This document shows, one piece after another, positions 25,701 through 31,616 of a stretch of 64,000 nt of DNA. The notes under the pieces are model-generated. The model did no database searches and had not been told where the DNA came from. It worked only from the letters and a program-made list of their open reading frames with translations. Every line of letters begins with the position of its first letter. Within the stretch, counting starts at the first letter, position 1. A program made the translations under genes and the position numbers. Origin of the DNA: Nitrospinaceae bacterium (GTDB lineage Bacteria; Nitrospinota; Nitrospinia; Nitrospinales; VA-1); contig BQJC01000001.1 in the NCBI GenBank assembly GCA_021604505.1, forward strand, positions 704,218 to 768,217, given 5' to 3'.

Positions 25701-27819
25701 CAAGGCATTGCTCTACCAGGCGAATTCTCACTGGTACCAGGGAAATTACCAGAAGGCGTTTCGTTTTCAAAAAGAGTCGCTTGAAATCGCCGAAGCGATA
25801 AAGGACAAACGCCAGCAGGCGTTTATCTACAACACCCTCGGATTGATTTACTGGACGTTGAACGATTCCGAACGCGCCCTTAGGAACCTGAACCGCAGTC
25901 TCAAGCTGGCCGAAGAGATCCAGTCGCCTCTTGATGTCGCGTCTGCAAATAACAACATCGGTCTGGTTCACCGAAAAGACAAGAACTACGAAAAATCCAT
26001 CGAGTTTTTCAACCGAGCACTGGCAAAGGACATCGAGCTTAAATCCAAATGGGGGCAGGGATACACTCATCGCAACCTGGGAATGAGTTTTATGCGCATG
26101 AAGCAGTTGGATAAGGCGGAAACTCAAATTGCCCAGGCGATCGCCCTGAGCCGCGAGATCGGCAACCAGACCAATCTGGTGAAATCCATGCTCGAGTCCG
26201 CTCATCTGGCCTTGGAAAAAAATGATTGTGAAAAGGCGATTCCGGGTTTTCAGGAAACCGGCCAGCTTGCGGCAAAATTGAACATCCCCGAAGTTCACTG
26301 GCGGGCCTTACGAGGGCAGGGCGCCTGCCTGGCAAAAGCCGGGAAACTGGCCGAGGCTTTGGACCCCTACAAACAGGCGGTGGCGGTGGTCGACGGCATG
26401 CGCGCCGCGATCAAAGTGGAAGAATTTCAAAACGGTTTTCTGACCGACAAACAGGATGTCTATAAAGAATTGATTCTGGTCCTGCTCAATCTGGGAAAAG
26501 TGGAGGAATCGTTTAACTACGCTGAACGGGCAAAGTCCAGAAGTTTTATCGATCTTTTGGGCAACCAGAAAATCAACCTGAAAAACGACGTCAGCCAGAA
26601 GCTATATAACCAATTGACCGATCAGAAACAGAAGATCCGTTCCATTGAAGACGCACTTGGGGTTGCCCGGTCAGGAACCGATGAAGAAGAAATGAAACGC
26701 CTTGCGGAAGACCTGGTGAAAGCCCGCAGTCGTTATCAGGACCTGTTGATCCAGGCCAAGGAGGAAAGCCCGGAAATTTCCAATTTCGTAACCGTGGAGT
26801 CCATCACTCTAAAGGAACTGGAGAAATTGCTGGAACCGGAGGTGGCCCTTATAGAATATCTGGTGACCGCAAACGAACTGGTCGCCTGGGTCATCCGGCA
26901 GGGCGGCATTGAGGTCGTACGCACGCCCCTGAAAGAAGCGGAACTGAATGCGCTCATCAAAGATTACAGAAAACGCATGCAACAACTGGCGCCTTTGGAG
27001 GACCAGGCCGCGCAACTTTATAACTGGTTGATCCGGCCCATCGATCCGTTAATCGACAAGAAGCGGGTGTTGGGCATCATTCCTCACAGTCATCTGCATT
27101 ACATTTCCTTTTCTTCTTTAAAGGATGGCGAAAGTTATTTGATGGAAAAGTATCCCTTGTTTTTCTCGCCCAGCGCCTCGGTGTTGAAATTTACTTTTGC
27201 GAGAAAAACGGCTAAAAGCGAACCGGGAGCGGTGAAGGTTTTAGCGCTCGGAAACCCTGATCTGGGCGACTTCAATTACGACCTGCCTCTGGCGGAGATG
27301 GAAGCCAAGTCCATCAAATGGGATTTCCCCCAGATTGATGTTCTGACCCGTGACAAAGCCACCGAAAGCTGGCTCACCGAACATATTGGGGAATACCAGA
27401 TCATTCATATTGCCTCGCACGGCGAGTTCGATCCCATCAACCCTCTGTTTTCATCGCTGAAGTTGACTAAAGATGTAAAGGAGGATGGAAATTTTGAGGT
27501 CAATGAGGTGTTTTCCCTGCAAATCAATGCCGACATCGTCACCTTGAGCGCCTGCCAGACCGGGCTGGGTGAGATCACCGGCGGAGATGAACTGGTGGGG
27601 CTCAACCGCGCGTTTATTTATGCCGGGACGCATTCCCTGCTGTCGTCGTTGTGGCGGGTCAGCGATATTTCCACCGCCATTCTCATCAAACATTTTTACC
27701 GCAATTATGCGCTGAATAATAAAGCCGAAAGTTTGCGCAAGGCGCAACTGCTGGTCAAGAGGCTGTATCCGCATCCTTCGTATTGGGCGGGTTTCAATTT
27801 AACGGGGGATTACCGTTAG
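19783..27819 (+). CDS. Giant exported PD40-TPR-CHAT-TPR-CHAT protein
   Basis: A 2678-residue protein with a signal peptide (1-29, ending LQAFA). Residues ~30-315 are a PD40/TolB-like beta-propeller (repeats such as PTLSTDGKRMIFVSDR and PEWSPDEKYIYFTS). A first TPR array covers ~350-1390. A CHAT-like domain at ~1395-1725 retains the fold motifs LLADGALEFLPWAAL and AWAGYRFYG but has Arg1586 and Asn1629 where the catalytic His and Cys should be. A second, very regular TPR array spans ~1735-2230. A final CHAT domain (~2340-2678) has the dyad His2546 in HIASHGEF and Cys2591 in LSACQTG. CHAT domains are caspase/separase-like proteases. This one would act outside the cytoplasm. It is a single gene between nuoN and a convergent globin-PsiE gene, and its substrate is unknown. 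Confidence 0.88.
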   Translation: MLIRRVSLLFPAIALPIFLFSVTLQAFASSQFNRPIQVTTHPGEDFAPTLSTDGKRMIFVSDRSGNLDLWLKHRGQGVQPPDEQLTYHSAEDNFPKLSPKGNRIVFVSHRSDPKGDIYLMDLGKGRSEEIRLTEADLPEEDPEWSPDEKYIYFTSVHPETRQRGIFRMELKNKSKSLLIENAVNPAVSPDGRYLAFVSNNENRDLWVQDLKSGSRIQMTSGSEIEITPSWSKSGGHIYFTRYQEDTNFDGEVTIDDNPSIWRVEFLARKAGNLRQLTDSLSYDLFPAISAPGSLVFTSNQRNSIDIWEVPGEGLLPTASGYGNSLQVVDDLCSGPEGYSYSCLLGYTNLIHEFDGEDGLARTRYRRALGFKKKGHLDTAYRWFKDLIEKHPDEKLYRGLAEIDLLLLDLNRSRLEGQTVYKQKITEALEFLEKIPARYPDSSAIGARAFTEMGNLHFQLDNHERALELYKKVIIQYPSQRFLSAEAAFSKSQIYSLVGDRESLVQTYVQVVKDYYDVDYWTESAVEEILEIYEKQPTLEKKVSSLQALTVKYKDIPRLAGSIQNRIGELFYQANENLLAKEAYKKTIGQYPKASSQVFNARVALANIYSEEENFEKSLAFYEEISAGSDLLQDQQQKARDGWIRKTVEKGTWELRVGEVKLALKTFLKLIDASPETVEAHRGYLQAAAALKKIDSAVQFYKERLKNRKDSAVDHYALGLANTYLSPPDFEQAEQSVSQALEIDSQQVFFHQTLGYIFEQKERLAKGEDYLERAVSEYQMALALNDENADPENEANLTLNLGNGHYLLNNHFSAYHYYNRRKLSGVPFFNTQREGIFHQRFGESAFKAGFHDESLAQYQKALKIVSENKELNRMAELNDRIALVYQDMGNHARAVEFFSKTLELNQQAGNQVSHSRSLRNIANNLFMLNQEQDHPDTQSMNRALNKYFQAIESLEKHGVVQRAKKKEKGGLIGIDIQTGVGEDASAAATGFDRVGEQKLIFHFIGRIYGDFREYGKAVEYFKKKLALIPKDLDIEKNIPVILEKALLQNQIGNFLFHEGRYDESLDYFKESYQLSRKLNNKYGIAVNAANIGRAVFIKCQYQPLAPLKVEIQAAVRLLEESSREMGPIETSPNPEYILLNKNYLGVFNHYLGYYLPGNSTSGPGTDNSSEAMKAIIKASTLDLRQDLDYIKRSRNYFEEGLSLLSKSKKSFPELETVLRQNLDLTVGLTGKEKGKAKGETENVPPPQLKWKYKYIESLIAEPSKRLPLLLEAEQLLAALPYGVVSKDFSTLAMVEDLYLALTRLLYDEKEFPGALLFSEKGRQQLLLALRPELELIDEDRRNYYDELSGYAGRYLTAASLEAQGMGDEAEQGTEEIVEEYNEVLDMLKEDNPALAALFSPYVPRLEETQGQLRPGEILLIYKMVFDRLLIWKIDSESVHVRGIGQTAELSERIARLGREGADPTVADINWLSKFLIAPAGKAIQKSKSLTLLADGALEFLPWAALRLEGQTLIETVPVTFISSLAQHHFAESKKNLYNSRILAVDASGFDKAAVSFTSSANLAGEQTHLDQFRDLWPHYGVVQIDSRTHLGRLDPLDSFISIGGRQNHFQRIELRDLFVQPVDSNLIALNHVEPEFHPELRLSPTTPLIQALTVKGYPGILMHRGAFDPAVHAEIMEVFYQTFRQGKPAESLRQAQIEMSARYPGSLAWAGYRFYGFPGMEGAEKQEFAQTHFLGNATKGAQAFTESNWLGAIDHLEKALALVDFLEDKSLVERIIKTLAQAAYNLEDYPKAIQYQEELVKRAEQKEDPEERAEALYFLGILYSRAENYPVAVEHLHEALAIYEQYEILDRLAENYSTLGIVEENSLDFDKALEAFTASLALNEEIGEDLNQGRELRRIGRIYYLRLNQYEQAKQYFQQAYQLFQELQHTEQKVETLLELGLVSEKQGDFTQSLKFYQQAQTLASAEDLKAGLSKALLYQANSHWYQGNYQKAFRFQKESLEIAEAIKDKRQQAFIYNTLGLIYWTLNDSERALRNLNRSLKLAEEIQSPLDVASANNNIGLVHRKDKNYEKSIEFFNRALAKDIELKSKWGQGYTHRNLGMSFMRMKQLDKAETQIAQAIALSREIGNQTNLVKSMLESAHLALEKNDCEKAIPGFQETGQLAAKLNIPEVHWRALRGQGACLAKAGKLAEALDPYKQAVAVVDGMRAAIKVEEFQNGFLTDKQDVYKELILVLLNLGKVEESFNYAERAKSRSFIDLLGNQKINLKNDVSQKLYNQLTDQKQKIRSIEDALGVARSGTDEEEMKRLAEDLVKARSRYQDLLIQAKEESPEISNFVTVESITLKELEKLLEPEVALIEYLVTANELVAWVIRQGGIEVVRTPLKEAELNALIKDYRKRMQQLAPLEDQAAQLYNWLIRPIDPLIDKKRVLGIIPHSHLHYISFSSLKDGESYLMEKYPLFFSPSASVLKFTFARKTAKSEPGAVKVLALGNPDLGDFNYDLPLAEMEAKSIKWDFPQIDVLTRDKATESWLTEHIGEYQIIHIASHGEFDPINPLFSSLKLTKDVKEDGNFEVNEVFSLQINADIVTLSACQTGLGEITGGDELVGLNRAFIYAGTHSLLSSLWRVSDISTAILIKHFYRNYALNNKAESLRKAQLLVKRLYPHPSYWAGFNLTGDYR

Positions 27820-27825
27820 GTTGAC

Positions 27826-28746
27826 CTATCGTTTGGTGGGGTTGATTTGATGCACGATCAGCCAGTAGGCAATGGCCAGACAAAGCACCAGCGCTCCATA
27901 CAGCACGACATCCATCGTTTGCGCGGGAGAAAGCGAGAGGATCAGTATTTTCCGAATGAGTGCGGCAATGGCCAGTGCGATGAAAGCTTCCAGGGCAAAT
28001 TTTCCGCCGCGCAGGTGCTTCATTTCTTCATGGATCAATTCGATAGCCGCCCACAGAATCAGAAGACTGCCGAGGATGGTCAAAATTCCTTTTTCAATTT
28101 CTTCCTTTCCCGAGAAAAGCAGGTAGACGTCGTAACCGAACAGCCCAATGGCAAAAAACGCCACCATCACCAACGCGATGGCCAGCAGATAATTAAAATA
28201 GGAACTGGTTTTTTTCAAGACGCCCAACAAGGTCTTTTCAACGTTGGAGAGGGAAAGGAAGCGGCTCATCTCTCCTTCTCGATAGGAACTGGTCAGCACA
28301 TCGAGGTTGATATCGAGAACCCTTTCAATGGCCTTGAAGCGGTCCGTCAAATCCGCTTCGTTGTTGAATTGCTTTTTGACGCGGCCCAGGATAAAAACCC
28401 GGACATAATTAAACGCCGCATTGACATAATGGGTGGGAAGACCGAGTTTGACGTGGATTTCTCCGATTTTGTATAGCTTCATGAAATACGAGATATCATA
28501 AGAGCCCCCGAAAAGATCCAGGTACCATTGACGAATTTTCTTCCGGTGCCGCGCGAGGATCGTCTCGTCTTTTAAGAATTCCGCTGTTTTCCCAAACCCC
28601 CAGATAAATTCATAAAACCCCTTCAGGAATTCATCCGCCGCCGATTCCAATTGCGGTTTCATTTGTAAAAGCAGGGCTTCATCATCCCTGGTGAAGCGGT
28701 AGTGCGCTTTTAAAGTTAGAAAATCTTTTTGTAATTCGATGTCCAT
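27826..28746 (-). CDS. Protoglobin-PsiE fusion membrane protein
   Basis: A 306-residue protein. Residues ~10-170 are a protoglobin/globin-coupled-sensor type heme domain with the proximal-His segment EIHVKLGLP (His98), as in GCS-type sensors. Residues ~185-300 hold four membrane helices matching the PsiE (phosphate-starvation-inducible E) layout. The family globin binds O2, NO or CO, so a gas-sensing membrane protein is the natural reading. PsiE itself has no firmly known function. Its ATG overlaps the stop of the preceding gene (TGATG), so the two are translationally coupled. This fusion is unfamiliar to me. Confidence 0.8.
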   Translation of the reverse strand: MDIELQKDFLTLKAHYRFTRDDEALLLQMKPQLESAADEFLKGFYEFIWGFGKTAEFLKDETILARHRKKIRQWYLDLFGGSYDISYFMKLYKIGEIHVKLGLPTHYVNAAFNYVRVFILGRVKKQFNNEADLTDRFKAIERVLDINLDVLTSSYREGEMSRFLSLSNVEKTLLGVLKKTSSYFNYLLAIALVMVAFFAIGLFGYDVYLLFSGKEEIEKGILTILGSLLILWAAIELIHEEMKHLRGGKFALEAFIALAIAALIRKILILSLSPAQTMDVVLYGALVLCLAIAYWLIVHQINPTKR

Positions 28747-29420
28747 CAGGTTAATTTTTGCGTGGGAAATTCGGGGAACACCTGGCCCGCTTCCAGCAGC
28801 ACCCAGCTTTCTGAGGTGTCGCCGAGCACCAGTTCCAGAGAGTCGTTCAGTTTGATAAGCGGAAGGATTTTTTCAGGCAACCGCAAACGCACGGTTTCGT
28901 TTTCCCTGCGCCCTTTAAGAGTTACAATTTCATTGTCAATTTTTATTACGGAGAAAACATCGTTGACCGTGTTTACGATATCCGGATGTTGCTCCAGAAT
29001 GCGTCCCGATTCGTGGTCGAGAAGGTGACTGAGTTGCAGGCAACGCTCCTGCATGGCGCACAAATCCTTGATCAAATCCATCAGGTTGAGATGCGAGAAG
29101 CCATGTTTGATGCCCTTTTTGTCCATCCATTTGAAAAACGAATACAGGTCAAACAGAACCGCGTTCATTTCACTTTTTTCGGACACAGAACTGAACGGCA
29201 AAAACGCCACCACAAAATAACTGAGGTGAGATCCATCGATTTCCGTTGGGGAAGCGGTCACCCAGGGTTTTTCTTCCTCACCTTCATGCGACAGTTCCGC
29301 TTCCAACAGGGCGGTGTGAAACAATGAAAGACTGTGGCCCAGCTCCGGCGTCAGAGTGGATGGATCGCCTTTCACTCCGGTTTCGACCGCATATTCCCGC
29401 ATCAATTCGTAAAGTCCCAT
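28746..29420 (-). CDS. Unknown protein coupled to globin-PsiE gene
   Basis: I chose ATG 29420, 13 bases after the aminotransferase stop with TGAGG just upstream, giving 224 residues from MGLYELMREYAVETG. A longer frame would overlap the aminotransferase by 125 bases and reads as out-of-frame sequence there. The N-terminal ~170 residues are helical. The C-terminal ~50 (IVTLKGRRENETVRLRLPEKI onward) look like a small beta-barrel. There are no membrane helices and no recognised domain. Position between a PLP enzyme and a heme-membrane protein suggests a soluble partner of the latter. Confidence 0.65.
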   Translation of the reverse strand: MGLYELMREYAVETGVKGDPSTLTPELGHSLSLFHTALLEAELSHEGEEEKPWVTASPTEIDGSHLSYFVVAFLPFSSVSEKSEMNAVLFDLYSFFKWMDKKGIKHGFSHLNLMDLIKDLCAMQERCLQLSHLLDHESGRILEQHPDIVNTVNDVFSVIKIDNEIVTLKGRRENETVRLRLPEKILPLIKLNDSLELVLGDTSESWVLLEAGQVFPEFPTQKLT

Positions 29421-29433
29421 GGTTCTCAGTGCC

Positions 29434-30555
29434 TCATCGAATTTTAGCGGAGCAACATTCCTTGAGAATGCGCAGGCAGGTTTCGATGTCTTCAGTTTTG
29501 AGGTCGCCCATATTGGCGATGCGAAATATTTTGTTTGCGAGATTGCCTTGTCCGGCATAGATCACGAATCCATTGCTTTTGAGCCGGTCATGCAGATCGG
29601 AATAACCGATGCCATCGGGCAGGCGAAGGGCTGTGAGGCAGTTGGACCGCGACTCCTCAGGAATCAGAAACTCCAGCCCCATCTCGGAGAAACCTTGACG
29701 AAACAAACCGGCGGCTTGTTTGTAGCGCTGAATCCTTCCGGCGACCGTTTCCTCCATCAATTCGTCGAGCGCTTCATCCAGCGCGTAATGGATTTGCACC
29801 GCCGGGGTGAACAACATATCGCCGGCCTCCTGCGCCCCGTGATGTTTCAGCAGATTAAAATAGAGCGACCGGTCCGGAATATAATTGAGGCGGCAAAGAT
29901 CTTTCTTGCGAAACAACACAAAGGCCACGCCGGGCAGACCCTGAATGCATTTGTTGGCCGTTCCAATGGCAAAATCGATCGAGCAGGTTTTGAAGTCCAA
30001 CTCATCCCCCGCTAAAGAGCTGATGCAATCGGTCAGGAATTTTTTTCCGTACTCGCGGGCCAGTTGACTGATGGGTTGGATCGGGTTGAGCAGGCCGGTC
30101 GTGGTCTCATGATGCACCAGAGCGACCACTTCAATCTCACCATGTTGCTTCAATGCCTGTTCAACATCCTCCATACGCGGCGGTTCCCCCCAGCCATAGG
30201 TCAACAGATGTTTTGGGAATTGGTAGATATCCGCTATTTTCGAGATGCGCTCTCCATACACGCCGTTCTCTATAATCAGAATCGATTTTCCCGGACTCAG
30301 GCAGGAGGACACGCCCATCTCCAACGCCGCCGTTCCGGAACCGGAAATGAGGACGGGAGTGTATTCGTTTTCGATGTCAAAAACTTTCAGCAGTTTTTTC
30401 CGGATCGAGCCCATGAGATCGGCAAACTCGACTTCCCGGTGGCACAGATCGCCCCTCAGCAAGGCATCCCGCACCCTTGGGGTCACATTGACCGGGCCGG
30501 GGTTTAAGAGAACGTGTGGTTTCAAGGGATTCATTTTATATGGTTTAGAAATCAT
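29434..30555 (-). CDS. PLP aminotransferase (AGXT / AEP-pyruvate transaminase family)
   Basis: A 373-residue class-V aminotransferase. The N-terminus NPGPVNVTPRVRDALL, the GSGTAALE cofactor-phosphate segment, DCISSLAGDELDF with the pyridine-contacting Asp, and TANKCIQGLPG with the Schiff-base Lys match 2-aminoethylphosphonate-pyruvate and alanine-glyoxylate transaminases. Whether it acts on aminoethylphosphonate, Ala/glyoxylate or Ser cannot be decided. No phn or other phosphonate genes are near. It is the first gene of a three-gene minus-strand operon. Confidence 0.85.
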   Translation of the reverse strand: MISKPYKMNPLKPHVLLNPGPVNVTPRVRDALLRGDLCHREVEFADLMGSIRKKLLKVFDIENEYTPVLISGSGTAALEMGVSSCLSPGKSILIIENGVYGERISKIADIYQFPKHLLTYGWGEPPRMEDVEQALKQHGEIEVVALVHHETTTGLLNPIQPISQLAREYGKKFLTDCISSLAGDELDFKTCSIDFAIGTANKCIQGLPGVAFVLFRKKDLCRLNYIPDRSLYFNLLKHHGAQEAGDMLFTPAVQIHYALDEALDELMEETVAGRIQRYKQAAGLFRQGFSEMGLEFLIPEESRSNCLTALRLPDGIGYSDLHDRLKSNGFVIYAGQGNLANKIFRIANMGDLKTEDIETCLRILKECCSAKIR

Positions 30556-30616
30556 TTTCGGCTAACGCGTGCAAAATCAGTCTAACCTACAGGATGAGAG
30601 TTAAGCAAAAATTATT

Positions 30617-30647
30617 CCGGGCCTGGCGGCAGGCCAGGCTGAACCGG
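30617..30647. repeat. Strong intergenic hairpin, REP-like
   Basis: Perfect 7-bp arms GCCTGGC (30621-30627) and GCCAGGC (30633-30639) around GGCAG, with an outer CCGG pair (30617-30620 and 30644-30647). No T-run follows, so it is not a standard terminator. It lies between divergent genes and may be a dispersed palindromic element. I see nothing else in 30556-30851. Confidence 0.45.
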
Positions 30648-30851
30648 GACTCAATAATGACGTTCGATCGGTTTCCGGGTGGCAGAATTCCATTGCGTAA
30701 AATCATCCACTCCGGCATTTGCTTCCAGAGAATCTTGCGGCGAGTGAGCGGAGGAGAACGGAGCCCACGCTTCTTACCACGCAGCTAGGCTCAGACTCTA
30801 TTGCCATGTAACGGAGTTGAAAACAAAGGAAATCCTGTTTAAACTCAAACC

Positions 30852-31616
30852 ATGCGCTATTTTTATTCCATAATCATAAGTCTGGGTCTCATTGGCGGCG
30901 GCTGGTTCATGGCGCCGGAAGTGTCAGCGGACTATTCCGAGCTGACGATTCCCATTGTCAAATACCGCGGCGGGAACTATAAACCGAGACCGGAAGCGGT
31001 CAGAAGCCTGATGGCTCAATTGGCCCGCAGAACGTCCATCGAGGTCAACCGGGAACCGGTGGAGATCGACCTCACCGACCCTGATTTGTACCGATACCCG
31101 ATCATTTACCTTTCTGGAGATGAATCCTTCGAACCTTTCTCCGAAAAGGAATTGCGGGCATTGCGGCATTACCTCAGCTTTGGCGGGTTTCTTATGATGG
31201 ATGACAGCACTTCCAAAATTCATTCAGATTTCGATACCTCGGTCAGGAAAATGATCTCGCGATTGTTTCCTAAAATTCCCTTGCAGAAAATAAGCCGCGA
31301 CCATTCCATTTACCGGTCGTTTTATTTGATCAACCGTCCGGCGGGACGCATCATCCTCAATCCGTTTCTTGAGGGAATTTCAGTGAAGGGCCGCACGGTT
31401 CTGGTTTATTCGACCAATGATCTTGGCGGCGCCTGGGCCAGGGATAAATTGGGGCACTGGAACTATGACATCATCGCCGGAGGAAACAAACAAAGGCAGG
31501 GGAGCATCCGGCTGGCGGTCAACATTGTCATGTATTCCCTGACCCTGGACTATAAAAAAGACATGGTGCATCTGCCTATCATTCTTGAAAGACTGCGAAG
31601 ATACCACTCAAAGTGA
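30852..31616 (+). CDS. DUF4159-domain exported protein
   Basis: A 254-residue protein with a signal peptide (about 1-27) and a DUF4159-type body: YRGGNYKPRP near 37, PIIYLSGDESFEPFSEKE, LRHYLSFGGFLMMDDS, FPKIPLQKI and GAWARDKLGHWNYD near the end. The domain has a flavodoxin/GATase-like fold and is usually found in clusters with MoxR ATPase, DUF58 and VWA membrane proteins. Here the following gene overlaps it by four bases and encodes the VWA partner, but no moxR or DUF58 gene is present in this window. Function unknown. Confidence 0.85.
   Translation: MRYFYSIIISLGLIGGGWFMAPEVSADYSELTIPIVKYRGGNYKPRPEAVRSLMAQLARRTSIEVNREPVEIDLTDPDLYRYPIIYLSGDESFEPFSEKELRALRHYLSFGGFLMMDDSTSKIHSDFDTSVRKMISRLFPKIPLQKISRDHSIYRSFYLINRPAGRIILNPFLEGISVKGRTVLVYSTNDLGGAWARDKLGHWNYDIIAGGNKQRQGSIRLAVNIVMYSLTLDYKKDMVHLPIILERLRRYHSK

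Noticed and set aside
28746..29558. Longer version of the unknown protein, overlapping the aminotransferase by 125 bases
   Set aside because: The extra N-terminal part lies inside the aminotransferase in another frame. ATG 29420 with TGAGG just upstream is a better start.
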